From Macrotis lagotis (taxonomy: Eukaryota > Chordata > Mammalia > Peramelemorphia > Peramelidae): a DNA stretch of 64,000 nucleotides. A program made the position numbers and the translations under genes. Numbering within the stretch: position 1 is the first letter of the stretch; each line of letters starts with the position of its first letter. The notes under the pieces are model-generated. The model searched no databases, was not told where the DNA came from, and was given only the letters and a program-made list of their open reading frames with translations. This document shows, piece by piece, positions 36,601 to 52,903 of this stretch. The stretch covers positions 884,051,038 through 884,115,037 of the forward strand of contig NC_133658.1 in the NCBI RefSeq assembly GCF_037893015.1, read 5' to 3'.

Positions 36601-38646
36601 CACATACACATTGTCATTTTTCAGTTGTGTTGACTCTTCAGCCCCCTTTGGGTTTTTCTCCGCAAAGATATTGGATTTGCTTTCCATTTCCTTCTCTAGA
36701 ACACTTGACAGATGAGGAAACTAAGGCAAACAAGGTGAAGTGAGGTGGGATTGGAATTCAGGAAGGAGTCTTCCTACCCCCAGGCTCTGCACTCTGCACC
36801 CTCAGCCACGTTTGGGGGGGAAGCATTAGCATTGGGAGGGTGGGAGGTACATGAGCTGAGCTTTAAAGGGAGGTCATTCTTGCTTAGATTTTTATTTGTC
36901 CCATGACATCAGGGAGGCGATGCTCATAAGTATCTGAACTGGATTTGAGTGGGGGCGCAGTACGAAGTCACCAGCCTCCCTTTCTCCTCCAGGGCCATTT
37001 CTGTGGTCAGATCTGAATCAGAACCACTGGAGATGGCCCAGTTACAGAGGTCTTTTTAAGCTAAGATCTTTAACAGGTCTCAGTCTGACTGAGGCAATGC
37101 CCATTCAGTGATTAAGGCGCAAAGAACAGCCCCTGGAATGGTCCAAAACACAACAAAAAATTATCTGGGAGAGGAAGGTCTTCAGGATTTCTGGCCAAAA
37201 CAGAAATATTGACTGTATATTTTCACTCTGGGTCAATCAGAGCCACGATAACCAAGTGGGGCTTGGCCTGGGACCTCTTGTTGGCCAACCCAAGGGAGCC
37301 AGAGAGGTTTGGGGCTTGCCTGTAAACCCCAAGTTATCAGGTCAGGGTCCAACCTTTGGGGCAGAGCACCTGCAGGTAAGAGTGGAATGAAAGAAAAATA
37401 ACATCCCCAATAACTGCTTCAAAAGACCACTGCCCATAATTCGTCCCTGATTATTGCAAAAACAGTTCTGTGGGGGCAGCTAGGTGGTGCAGCGGGTCAC
37501 TCACACGCTGAGAGCTGGACCTTCAAAACCATCTAGTCCAAACCCCTTATTCTCCAGATGAGAAAACTGAAGTTCAGTGAGATTAAGTGACTTGGCCAGG
37601 ATCCTATAGCTAGGCTACTCGAGGCCGAATTTGAATAGAGGACTTTCCCCACCTTCCCTTGACCCCGGGCACCTCCCTGGCCCCGGGCACCAGATTTAAG
37701 GTCTCCCTCTGGGCTCTGCTGAAACACAAAGAAGTGAGGCGATGCCCTCCCATGGAGTCACAATGGTCCCTTCCTTCCACCATCTCTGGGCTCCCCCCTC
37801 TCCGCAGGAGGCCGGCGTCCCCAGGGGGTGAACAAGGGGGTCGGGGTCTCAGCCGAGGTCCCACAGAGTTCTGCTGCCGGGGAGAAGACCTGTCGGACTC
37901 CCCCGGGCCGAATCGCGCCTGCGCGTGAATGATGAGCTATCAACAGTGATTGACAGCGGGGCGCGGGTCAAAGCCCCAAGTGCCCGTTCCATGCAATTAT
38001 CTCATCGAGCTGCGCCCACACACCTGGGGCCCGGGTCAAGCGGGTGCTGGGATGTAGGGGATGCTGAGGGTGGCACGGCGAGGCGCCCCGCCAGTCCGAC
38101 CCCCCCCAGCCGGAGCCTGGTCTGGAGCCGGGGCCTGGAGGGCCGTGGCACGAGGGGGCACCCGGGGTGCCCCCGAACCAGACTGAAGCGCAGTCGGGGC
38201 CTGGCTCGGCGCCCAAAAACCACCCAGCCCGGCTGCACGCGGGTGGCCGCCGCGGGGCCGAGGCTGCACTTGAACTCGGGGCCCCGGGCCCCAGCCGGGC
38301 CTGCTCCCCCCGCGGGCGCAGCGCTGCGGGAGGGGGAGGGGCGCGGGGCTGGCGAGGCCCCGCCCCCGCCCTGCCTCAGTCTCCCCACCTGCAGAGGAGC
38401 CGCGGAGCAGCGAACCCGCAGGGGGTCCCGCGCGCCCGCGCCCGCCCCGCCCCCTCGGGGAGGCACGCGCGGTTTTGTCTCCCGGGGGCGGGCGTGACGG
38501 GCCCCGCGGGCGGGCCGGGCCCGGGGCGCTCACCTGCGCGCGATCCGGTAGAGCAGCACGCCGGCGGCGGCGCACACGGTGACCCCGAGGCCGCCGGCCA
38601 GGCCGCCCGCGGGGCAGCCGGCCAGCAGCGCGCTCACGGCCTCCAT
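177..38646 (-). CDS. TMEM201: TMEM201 (SAMP1/NET5), nine coding exons in window, 3' end off the left edge
   Basis: Inner-nuclear-membrane protein that links the nuclear envelope to the LINC complex, lamina and spindle (family knowledge). Nine exons splice in frame: 38646-38534, 30546-30426, 28791-28597, 23927-23751, 21770-21403, 18926-18723, 8576-8371, 5683-5612, 476-177, giving 585 complete codons. The N-terminal Ima1-type zinc-binding region shows CxxC pairs at C48/C51, C67/C70 (also C64), C121/C124 and C164/C167. Hydrophobic segments lie near residues 213-236, 303-322, 334-350 and 366-381. A Ser/Pro-rich tail follows from about 394. Two N-glycosylation-type sequons (N256, N267) sit in the loop between the first two membrane segments. 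The human long form is 666 residues, so roughly 85 C-terminal residues, including the last membrane segment, are missing to the left. The match to the human protein, from memory, is strong in every exon. Confidence 0.96.
1490..1710 (+). repeat. MIR/THER1-like SINE
   Basis: Reads like the MIR core: a phrase of the form 'cctcagacactaaccatgtgacc', then 'ttggcaaatcatttaac', then the 'aaaatggggataaaagcacc' and 'gataaaatgagataat' tail. Diverged, so old. Confidence 0.6.
1895..2205 (-). repeat. LINE-derived tail (marsupial L1-type 3' family), reversed
   Basis: Reverse-oriented copy of a dispersed family also seen at about 5940, 22115, 55190, 59345 and 61640. Shared phrases include 'cagttctttcttggaggcag' and 'atcattaatcctttgggatt'. 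Assignment to L1 is from memory of marsupial repeats. Confidence 0.5.
2205..2790. other. Unassigned intronic segment
   Basis: No open frame of note and no splice-supported exon. It has the look of an old decayed repeat, but I cannot name the family. Confidence 0.3.
2795..3020 (+). repeat. L2 LINE 3' end
   Basis: Typical L2 tail: 'cctggctaaaatctcacctt', 'cacaagaagtccttccc', 'ggctgtgagaaccttgaggg' and 'agcacataataaatggtgaa'. Confidence 0.75.
3689..3702 (+). repeat. Target-site duplication, left copy
   Basis: GATTTCTACTTCTT, identical to 5076-5089 on the other side of the L1 piece. Confidence 0.7.
3703..5075 (-). mobile_element. L1 LINE, 5' end and partial ORF1, truncated at its 3' side, flanked by 14-bp TSDs
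   Basis: On the minus strand it begins near 5075 with the L1 5'-UTR start (…CCGGGCCAAGATGGTGG…) and runs through a GC-richer 5' UTR. An uninterrupted ORF1 start (M at 4330) follows. ORF1 shows a long heptad coiled coil (about residues 50-165) and the start of its RNA-binding domain ([15 protein letters not shown]). Homology stops near 3703, where the direct repeat GATTTCTACTTCTT (3689-3702) matches 5076-5089. The clean frame suggests a fairly recent insertion. ORF1 C-terminus, ORF2 and the usual 3' tail are absent. Confidence 0.8.
5076..5089 (+). repeat. Target-site duplication, right copy
   Basis: GATTTCTACTTCTT, directly next to the L1 5' end. Confidence 0.7.
5612..5683 (-). CDS. TMEM201: TMEM201 coding exon 8 (24 codons, non-canonical GC donor)
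   Basis: Encodes [20 protein letters not shown] then TPLS, matching the human [14 protein letters not shown] block. The acceptor is CTCCAG|ATT. No GT donor gives the conserved junction; the exon ends TCAG followed by GCAAGG, a good GC-AG donor. That join gives ...[13 protein letters not shown] in exon 9, as in human (...VSDYFSLLSGS). Confidence 0.92.
5940..6340 (+). repeat. LINE-derived 3' tail family
   Basis: Phrases 'catcgactggggaatgac', 'gaatactattgtgctatgag' and 'acttacatgaactgatgc', ending in a 'gaatgccaaaaataaataa' tail. Lies in TMEM201 intron 7. Confidence 0.6.
6395..6625 (+). repeat. L2 LINE 3' end (diverged)
   Basis: 'tggctcaagtcaagtgccc', 'gcatggagcttttctgattc' and 'aatagaagctccttaaaggg' follow the L2 tail pattern. 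Confidence 0.5.
6626..8004 (-). other. TMEM201: TMEM201 intron 7, remainder
   Basis: Mostly unique-looking intronic sequence between the L2 fragment and exon 7. No coding exon with conserved splice sites was found in it. Confidence 0.5.
8005..8180 (+). repeat. MIR-like SINE
   Basis: 'gacagtggaaagaacactgg', 'gacctagggcaagccac' and 'catgagggttagattcaagg' match the MIR layout. Diverged. Confidence 0.5.
8371..8576 (-). CDS. TMEM201: TMEM201 coding exon 7 (Ser/Pro-rich tail)
   Basis: Residues 394-461, beginning [15 protein letters not shown] and ending [20 protein letters not shown]; the terminal block is near-identical to human. The start of the exon is diverged and shorter than human. The acceptor is TTCACAG|GTATCT, supplying the last base of R393; the donor is GCAG|GTGAGT. 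Low-complexity Ser/Pro composition is expected for the nucleoplasmic tail. Confidence 0.93.
10990..11125 (-). repeat. MIR SINE core
   Basis: 'caatttacagatgaggaaac' followed by 'tgaggcccaggctaggtgcc' is the reversed MIR core. Confidence 0.6.
11171..11238 (+). repeat. (GT)n microsatellite
   Basis: About 20 GT units, followed by a TGTGTGCACACACA stretch of alternating purine and pyrimidine. Confidence 0.95.
12295..12300 (-). terminator. Candidate poly(A) signal AATAAA
   Basis: TTTATT on the plus strand, so AATAAA for a minus-strand transcript, in otherwise unremarkable sequence. A candidate 3' end for the TMEM201 short isoform only by position; weak evidence. Confidence 0.2.
12630..12680 (+). 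repeat. (ACT)n microsatellite, 17 units
   Basis: Uninterrupted ACT triplets. They produce poly-Leu and poly-Ser open frames on the two strands that are not genes. Confidence 0.95.
18704..18926 (-). CDS. TMEM201: TMEM201 alternative terminal exon (short isoform, read-through of exon 6)
   Basis: If the exon 6 donor is ignored, the frame runs ...RPRR-SELQQ and meets TGA at 18706-18704, giving a 398-residue protein. From memory, the human short isoform (392 residues) ends just after the same RPRR with a similar SEKQP-like tail; if so, this ending is conserved. The weak donor at 18722 fits retention. The form would keep the zinc fingers and all four internal membrane segments but lose the Ser/Pro-rich tail and the last membrane segment. 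This is an inference and needs transcript data. Confidence 0.55.
18723..18926 (-). CDS. TMEM201: TMEM201 coding exon 6 (membrane segments 3 and 4)
   Basis: Residues 325-392 plus two bases of codon 393: [20 protein letters not shown] ... [20 protein letters not shown] ... [18 protein letters not shown](R). The acceptor is GTAG|GCT. The donor AAG|GTCAGA is weak: it lacks the usual purine at +3 and the G at +5. Splicing to exon 7 completes R393 and gives ...[12 protein letters not shown]. Without splicing, translation stops after five more codons (see the short-isoform entry). Confidence 0.94.
19650..19985 (+). repeat. L2 LINE 3' end interrupted by a SINE
   Basis: L2 tail 'attagactggcagctccttg' ... 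'gtgggcctggcac' breaks at about 19733 and resumes at about 19952 as 'cacagtaggtgcttaataaa'. The two halves join into a normal L2 end. Confidence 0.65.
19735..19950 (-). repeat. Older tRNA-derived SINE (MAR1/MIR-type), reversed, inside L2
   Basis: Contains 'catgaccccatggggttttc', 'tggtttgccactgccatttc' and 'gatgaggaaactgaggcaaa', then the reversed head. Same family as 23392-23627 and 36612-36800. Confidence 0.65.
20855..20998 (+). repeat. Young marsupial tRNA-derived SINE
   Basis: Head 'ggctaggtagcgcagtagat', body 'cacttaataattacctagct' and tail 'accccattgccttgca' plus A-run. Flanked by near-duplicates 'aagtgggtccaa' and 'aagtgttccaa'. Internally shortened just before the B-box region. Confidence 0.85.
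21403..21770 (-). CDS. TMEM201: TMEM201 coding exon 5 (two membrane segments)
   Basis: Residues 203-324 plus two bases of codon 325. It starts [20 protein letters not shown] and holds a membrane segment at about 213-236. A Ser/Thr-rich loop with sequons NVS (N256) and NTT (N267) follows, then the conserved [15 protein letters not shown] block and a second membrane segment [18 protein letters not shown] (about 305-322). The acceptor TTAG|AGC joins exon 4 in phase 0; the donor is CAG|GTGGGT. The loop is the most diverged part relative to human. Confidence 0.94.
22115..22545 (+). repeat. LINE-derived 3' tail with internal inversion
   Basis: Starts 'aaaatatttatagcagttct' and 'ggagaatggctgaacaagtt', and ends 'ccattgcatgtaattggaaa'. 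In the middle, two perfect 24-bp inverted arms (22284-22307 and 22348-22371) flank a 40-bp spacer. Spacer plus right arm read as the reverse strand of the same repeat. Lies in TMEM201 intron 4. Confidence 0.7.
22570..22745 (-). repeat. MIR SINE
   Basis: 'tcattttacagatggtgaaa' then 'gggaagggacttgctt' and the reversed 'tgggatttgagccc' segment. Confidence 0.65.
23098..23257 (-). repeat. Young marsupial tRNA-derived SINE, reversed
   Basis: Poly-T, 'gcaaggcaaacagggtggct', 'ccacacagctaggtaattat', and reversed head 'ccacctagccgcccc'. Confidence 0.85.
23392..23627 (+). repeat. Older tRNA-derived SINE (MAR1/MIR-type)
   Basis: tRNA-like head ('ggtacagtggatggagtgct'), MIR-like middle and tail 'cccaaatggggtcacaaaga' 'gtcagacaggagtgaaataa'. 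Near full length, only about 125 bases from TMEM201 exon 4. Confidence 0.75.
23751..23927 (-). CDS. TMEM201: TMEM201 coding exon 4
   Basis: 59 codons in phase 0, residues 144-202: [20 protein letters not shown], then [20 protein letters not shown] and [19 protein letters not shown]. It holds the fourth CxxC pair, C164/C167, and a basic patch just before the first strong membrane segment. The acceptor is CAACAG|GGT and the donor CAG|GTAGAG. Reading on past the donor gives a short spurious extension that is intronic. Confidence 0.95.
24185..24345 (+). repeat. MIR-like SINE
   Basis: 'gtatagtagaaagagccttg', 'aggacctgaattcaaatccc' and 'tctgtaaaatgaaggggtta'. Confidence 0.6.
24480..25145 (+). mobile_element. 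Decayed L1 ORF2 fragment (reverse transcriptase region)
   Basis: Sequence such as 'aatccaggaccagatgcatt' and 'ggaccaagttggatttatgc' corresponds to conserved L1 ORF2 RT blocks. There is no long open frame; many indels. Lies in TMEM201 intron 3 (23928-28596). Confidence 0.6.
25146..28596 (-). other. TMEM201: TMEM201 intron 3, GC-richer part
   Basis: Intronic. A C/T-rich pyrimidine tract runs about 26095-26270, and scattered MIR fragments occur near 25580, 26770, 27420 and 28300. Overlapping open frames on both strands here have no start context, splice support or recognisable domain. Confidence 0.5.
28597..28791 (-). CDS. TMEM201: TMEM201 coding exon 3
   Basis: 65 codons in phase 0, residues 79-143 ([20 protein letters not shown] ... 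[17 protein letters not shown] ... FAPREE). It contains the third CxxC pair, C121/C124. The acceptor is CACAG|AAT and the donor GAG|GTGAGA. The segment [10 protein letters not shown] differs from the human version as I recall it; the rest is nearly identical. Confidence 0.95.
28792..30425 (-). other. TMEM201: TMEM201 intron 2
   Basis: 1.6-kb intron with GTGGGG donor and CACAG acceptor. It contains one reversed young SINE and otherwise purine-rich unique sequence. Confidence 0.6.
29702..29857 (-). repeat. Young marsupial tRNA-derived SINE, reversed
   Basis: 'acaaggcaatggggttaagt' to 'gccacctagctgcccc'; nearly identical to the other copies. Confidence 0.88.
30426..30546 (-). CDS. TMEM201: TMEM201 coding exon 2 (first zinc-finger cysteines)
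   Basis: Residues 38-78, with the block [18 protein letters not shown] and then [14 protein letters not shown]. The paired cysteines C48/C51 and C67/C70 are typical of the Ima1 N-terminal domain. The acceptor is TTTAG|G and the donor GAG|GTGGGG; the join to exon 1 gives ...ARR-KKPTHT, as in the human protein (ARRMKPTHT). Confidence 0.95.
32100..32260 (+). repeat. Diverged tRNA-derived SINE
   Basis: 'gtggataaggcactggccct', 'ttggacacttgatacaatct' and 'cttgggcaagtcacttaaaa'; followed by a C-tract. Confidence 0.6.
32605..32730 (-). repeat. MIR SINE core
   Basis: 'ctccattttacagatgagga', 'aactgagtcagaggtgaagt', 'gacttgtccaggaccaca'. Confidence 0.65.
34380..34580 (-). repeat. MIR SINE
   Basis: 'ctgatcctcataacagtcct', 'cagatgaggaaacagaggct', 'gtgactcacccagagtcact'. 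Confidence 0.65.
34606..34749 (+). repeat. Young marsupial tRNA-derived SINE with perfect 15-bp TSDs
   Basis: Full-length copy with 'gcggctaggtggcgcagtgg' head and 'ccatttgccttgcaaaaac' tail. The direct repeat CTAACTACTGTCCCA occurs at 34591-34605 and 34750-34764. Confidence 0.93.
36612..36800 (-). repeat. Older tRNA-derived SINE (MAR1/MIR-type), reversed
   Basis: 'cagttgtgttgactcttcag', 'ccctttgggtttttctccgc', 'gatgaggaaactaaggcaaa'. Confidence 0.65.
37474..37500 (+). repeat. SINE head fragment
   Basis: Only the first ~27 bases of the young SINE ('gggcagctaggtggtgcagc') are present, joined to MIR-like sequence ('ccagatgagaaaactgaagt') to about 37620. Confidence 0.5.
37947..37956 (+). promoter_or_regulatory. 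PBX-MEIS/PREP composite motif
   Basis: Perfect TGATTGACAG decamer, the known PBX-MEIS/PREP heterodimer site, inside the CpG island in TMEM201 intron 1. Motif match only. Confidence 0.35.
38534..38646 (-). CDS. TMEM201: TMEM201 coding exon 1 (start codon exon)
   Basis: Encodes residues 1-37 plus two bases of codon 38: [15 protein letters not shown]... ending ...LLYRIAR(R). The ATG at 38646-38644 has a strong Kozak context (G at -3, G at +4) and matches the human N-terminus. The reading frame stays open upstream for over 700 bases, but that is a property of the CpG island and not protein. The donor is AG|GTGAGC. The hydrophobic stretch at residues 17-33 may be a membrane-associated helix. Confidence 0.95.
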
Positions 38647-38842
38647 GGCGGGCCGCGGCCCGGCCGGCTCGGCTCGGGCCGGGCGGACTAGGCGGCGCGG
38701 GCCGGCGCGGGCCGCCTCGGGCTCCCTCGCTCTCCCCCGGCGCGGACGTCCGGCGCCGCCGCGCCTCCCGCCGTGACCTTCTCCGCCTCGCTTCGGCGGC
38801 GGGGTCGGGCCGCCCCGACGCGGGCGCGCTCCCGCCGCGCGG

Positions 38843-38847
38843 CCAAT
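38843..38847 (+). promoter_or_regulatory. CCAAT box (CCAATCAG context)
   Basis: CCAATCAG on plus is CTGATTGG on the transcribed strand, the classical NF-Y/Y-box form, about 200 bases upstream of the TMEM201 ATG. Confidence 0.5.
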
Positions 38848-38894
38848 CAGCGGCGGCGGCGGGCCGGGGGGGCGGGCCGCGCGGGGCCGGGCCG

Positions 38895-38899
38895 CCAAT
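38895..38899 (+). promoter_or_regulatory. Second CCAAT box
   Basis: GCCAATGG context, 52 bases from the first CCAAT. Paired CCAAT boxes at such spacing are common in NF-Y-driven CpG promoters. Confidence 0.45.
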
Positions 38900-39659
38900 G
38901 GCCGCGCGGGCCCCGCCCTCCTCCTCCTCCTCCTCCCCCCCGCCCTCGGCGGCCCGGCCCCGGAGCGCAGACTCCGCGCGCACGCCGCCCTCCCCGCCCC
39001 CGCCCGCGGCCGGCCCTGGGTGGGGCCTCCCTGCACGCCGCAGCGCGCCCCGCCCCCGCCGCGCGGGGCCCGGCCCTGCCCGGGGGAGCCCGCGGCCGGC
39101 CTCTGGGGCTCCGGGGCGGCCCCAACCCCCCAACCCCCAGGCCTGGCGGCCCGCCTCGGGCCGGGGCTCCGGGGCCCCCGGCGCGATTCCGACAAGCCCG
39201 AAGGCCGGCCCGGGCGGAGCCGGGCCCAGCAGCCCGCAGAGCCCGCCGACATGCGGCTCCGCGGCTGGGCCTCGCGCCCCTGCTGCCGCCGCTTCATTCC
39301 CCGCCCGTGCCCGGGACCAGGCCTGGGCGGGCGGTGCCCGGGTCCCACACAGCTCTTCGGGATCCCCGAGCCCCGGGATGGCCCCTGAGCCACGCGCTCT
39401 CGGTCCGGCACCACTTATGTGTTTGGCGGCCGTGCAGGGCGGGCCGTGGGCTGGGAGGCGAGGCCGGGCTGGGGCCCCGCCGCACGGCCTGAACTAGTTT
39501 CTGGGCACCGGGGCCGTTCGCGATGAGCCCGGGGTGTCGGCAGCATGGAACAGCCAGGCAGCCGAGAAGACGAGACCCGGTCCGCTGGGTCCGCTGGGTC
39601 CGCAGGCTCCGGACACCGGCCGGGTGAGAGCTGGCCAGATCACAAATGGGCGCTCCTTC

Positions 39660-39995
39660 TAGGGCACATTTTACTAACATAAACGAATGCCTGACAGGAC
39701 AGTACAATAAACATAAAAAAGGACAACAGAATTTATACTTAAATTAAATAGCATGATTTAATTTAGTAGCTGCTTCATTCTGAATTCTTAAGTTAAAAAA
39801 ATTGTAATTAACTATTAACGTTAATGAATTAAAACCTTCCAGAAAGCACGGATCCAAAAGGAAAAGTCCAGCAGGTGATAAGAGCCAGAGATGTTTCAGC
39901 CATTCCTGCATCAGTCTCTTAAACACTAAATATCAATGAAGAAACTGCCCGGCAGTTTTTCAGTTTTATTCTTCTAATGCCCATTTCCTGGCCCG
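39660..39995 (-). other. SLC25A33: SLC25A33 3' UTR, short and AT-rich
   Basis: The AT-rich block between the stop codon and the CpG island must hold the 3' UTR. A canonical hexamer AATAAA (TTTATT on plus, 39965-39970) lies only 26 bases after the stop. A second, weaker ATTAAA (39757-39762) lies further on. Which is used cannot be told from sequence. Confidence 0.55.
39965..39970 (-). terminator. SLC25A33: Candidate poly(A) signal of SLC25A33
   Basis: AATAAA on the transcribed strand, 26 bases beyond the TGA; unusually close if it is the main signal. Confidence 0.35.
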
Positions 39996-49957
<9,962 letters not shown>

Positions 49958-50459
49958 CTATAAGACAGAATTTAGAACAGCAGAAAAATGGTTATTTTGT
50001 ACCATAATCATAAAGTGTAAGCAAAATCCTATTTTAGAGAACTTTCAACACACAACTTAAATTGCATTTATTTCAACTAATTTAGAATTAGTCCTGGCTT
50101 AATTAACTCATCCTTAGGATACACAAAGAAAAAGTTTGCCAAGTCAATTACTAGCCCAAAAAGATCTCAGGAATTTTAAAATAATTAGCACGATTTCAGT
50201 CTTTAAATAAAGATATAGGATCATTTTCTTTATTATTATATAATTCATTGAAAGCAATTCACTGGACTTCTATCTGCCTTTCCTCTTTCCTCTTCCATCC
50301 TGCCTCCCTTTCCACCAGGTCAGGTCTAATAGCCAGAAAATGGGATCCAGATTAGCTTCATATACCGTGTCTGACCTGTTTCAGCTGTGTGACTCTACAA
50401 CCATTTAGTGTCCTAGGTAGCAAAAGTACCATGAATTCCCTCACCATTCCACACAAATG

Positions 50460-50660
50460 ATATCACAGGTCCATAAATTTAAGGTTGGAAAGGTCTGAAG
50501 AGATCATCAAGTCCAATCTCATTTTATAGAAGAGAAAACAGAAGCACAGAGAGGCTATTTTTCCAAAGTCATAGCCAGTAAACATCTGGAGGCAGAACTC
50601 AAACTCAGGACTTCCTGACTCTAAGTCAAGCTGACGATCCATTACCCAACTCAGCTGCTA
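50460..50660 (-). repeat. MIR SINE
   Basis: 'aatctcattttatagaagag', 'caaagtcatagccagtaaac', 'gcagaactcaaactcaggac'. Confidence 0.6.
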
Positions 50661-50821
50661 GGACACATCCACTTAGCTGCTTGTAAATGTTCTCCTGTGT
50701 CAATTATAGACTATATTCTTCTCAGCCAAAATAAATCTGCCTTGTATAAAAGCTAACAGCAGTTTACAGTTTGTGTTAACTTCTGTTATAGGGTTATATT
50801 TTTTATTTGAAAATAAACTGG

Positions 50822-50980
50822 GGTGGCTAGGTGGTGCAGTGGATAAAGCACCGGCCCTGGAGTCAGGAGAACCTGGGTTCAAATCCAGTCTCAAACACTT
50901 AATAATTACCTAGCTGTGTGGCCTTAGGCAAGCCACTTAACCCCATTTGCCTTGCAAGAAAAAAAAAACCCTAAAAAAAT
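50822..50980 (+). repeat. Young marsupial tRNA-derived SINE
   Basis: Flanked by AAATAAACTGG at 50811-50821 and 50981-50991. Confidence 0.9.
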
Positions 50981-51200
50981 AAATAAACTGGATTTCTGAC
51001 CAAAGATGGTTGTCTGAGTAAAGGCAGATATCTGAGCTTCTATACTGATTCCAACAAAAATTTGAAAATAGCAACAAATAATCAAGGAATCCAATTACAA
51101 ACTATAGTAAATGCCTTATTGGACCCTAGAACTACACAAGCCTCAGGCAATAGGAAAAGTCAGTGCCCAGGGTTGCCTAAGACATCAAAGATAGGCCAGA

Positions 51201-51250
51201 GACAGGTGTCCAGAGACAGGTGTCCAGAGACAGGTGTCCAGAGACAGGTA
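51201..51250 (+). repeat. 14-bp tandem repeat, about 3.6 copies
   Basis: Unit GACAGGTGTCCAGA repeated exactly three times plus a partial, inside the L1-derived element. Confidence 0.95.
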
Positions 51251-52221
51251 TAGCCTGCAAGACTGTCTCTGGAAGCAGAAAGAGCAGAGGCCTTCCTAGA
51301 GCAAGCCCCAGGATGGTCAGAAATCCATAGCATCAATGACCAGTGTTGGTAGAAAACTCAGGCTGGAGTGAAGTAACATTCAAGTCAAACTCTCCCAACA
51401 TTGCCCTCCAAATCATTTTAAAATCATGCATCAAATTGTCTTCTGGAGCAGTTCAACCATCAAAAGATTGGAATAAGACATTTTTCTAGCCCAAGAAAAC
51501 TCAGTACATCAAAAAGAAACGTCTGTGGTACTGGAATAAAGGTTGGTCAGGAGCATAGCGTGGCCCAGAGTCAGTTAGTGGATTGAACAACTGGTTAGAA
51601 AGAGATTACAGGGGACCCTTGAATAGGCACGGAGCACAGAACTGGATACTGTTTGGCTTCATTTCCTATCACCTAGTTCTAAGACAGAGAAGAATATTCT
51701 AAGTTGGAAGGGAGCAGTGTTCCTACCAGGGTAAGAACCAGAATGCAAATGAAGAAAGCACTGACCTCTCCCCAGATTCCACCACCTTGGAAGCACAGAA
51801 AATCTATAGACTCTCCGAACTTTGCTAGGGTCAAAAAATCTGAAACTTGGAACAGTGTCCTTCAGCCCAGGTGAACAGAACCCAATTCTAACAAAATTTA
51901 AAGCCTAGAAATAGGCTAGAAAAAATGAGCAAACAACAAAAAGGAATCTAACTGTAAAAAGTTGCCAAGATGAAAATGACATCCACATCCAAAAAACCCC
52001 AAAACAAAACTATCGATTTTGAATGCAGAGAGCAAAGCAAACTATGCTCACTTTTTACATTTTCTTTTATGTTTTTCTTTTTTTCTCATGGTTCCCCCCT
52101 TGTTCTAATTCCTCTTTCTTAACATGTTTAACATGGAAATATGTTAAATACAATTTTACATGTAAAATATATGACAGATTATTTGATGCCATGGGGGGGT
52201 GAGGGGCCCCCCCAAGGGAAG

Positions 52222-52903
52222 TGAGTGGGATATTCCCTCTTAAGAGTTAATATTCCTAGTGAAGTCCTCTCAGCGTTAAAAATCATTAAAACAAACACAC
52301 ACTATTATTCTTAGACTATTCTTAGAAGAAAGAGGGAGAGAGACCTTGCATTCCAAGCCAGGCACCCTCCCGATTCTGCTGGGGGGGGGGAATAGTGGAC
52401 TATTTCCAGAGAGACCTTGCATATTTAGTAAGTCACCTATTTCATGATAAAACAATCTGAATTGGGAGAACAGTAGACTGTTCCATAAGAAAAACCTTGC
52501 GTTCCAAAGAAGCTCATGAGACTTCTCTTGTTTGCTAAGTAGACTGTTACTTCAATAAGATAGTTATAATCCTGAAGGCTATTCTCACCATCTGGATGGT
52601 GAGGTAATATTTTACAAAAACCTTTCATTCTTTTCTTTGTTGCTGGGGTAGATTTTCACAAGTAGAATGTACCTCTGAAGATTAACCAACGAGTTGACAG
52701 AGAGGGACCATAGAGAGGAGAAGGGGATTGCATTAGGACATATAATCTTGCTTGACTATCAATTCAGGACAGCTCCTTGATCTTCACTACCTTTAAGACT
52801 TGGAATGTGCCCTTTTCTTGAGAAAAGCCAAAATAAACTTTCTTTTTTTTTTTTTGCTCAGAGGCGTCTCTATATTTTTTTAAGTGGATTTTTATCCCAC
52901 ACA
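52222..52903 (+). mobile_element. Solo LTR of an endogenous retrovirus
   Basis: 682-bp unit starting TGAGTGGGATA and ending TATCCCACACA, an imperfect terminal inverted repeat (one mismatch) with TG...CA ends. It has an AATAAA at 52832-52837 followed by a T-rich run, as in an R/U5 region. The upstream part has three copies of an ACCTTGCRTTCC-like motif (about 52343, 52413, 52494), as in a U3. It splits an L1-type 3' tail. No viral coding sequence is adjacent, and a target duplication is not clear. Confidence 0.65.

Larger units (their letters stand above)
30547..38533 (-). other. TMEM201: TMEM201 intron 1 (8 kb)
   Basis: GTGAGC donor in the CpG island and TTTAG acceptor. It contains SINE and MIR copies and L2-like debris near 32840. 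No internal exon was found in 30547-37780; the last part, from about 37780, is CpG island. Confidence 0.55.
37780..39640. promoter_or_regulatory. TMEM201: CpG island and TMEM201 promoter region
   Basis: Very high GC with abundant, undepleted CpG, abruptly bounded by ordinary sequence on the left and AT-rich sequence on the right. It covers the end of TMEM201 intron 1, exon 1, the 5' UTR and about 1 kb upstream. No TATA box is visible near a plausible start. Two CCAAT boxes lie 200-250 bases upstream of the ATG. A TATA-less, broad housekeeping-type promoter is the natural reading. Confidence 0.9.

Noticed and set aside
38036..39492. Several long open frames (up to about 365 codons) on both strands
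   Set aside because: They lie in the CpG island, where GC-rich sequence rarely makes stop codons. They are Arg/Pro/Gly/Ala-rich, overlap each other, and only the last 38 codons of one match a known protein (TMEM201 exon 1).
51201..51250. CRISPR-like direct repeats
   Set aside because: Units are head-to-tail with no spacers, and the window is a vertebrate genome.
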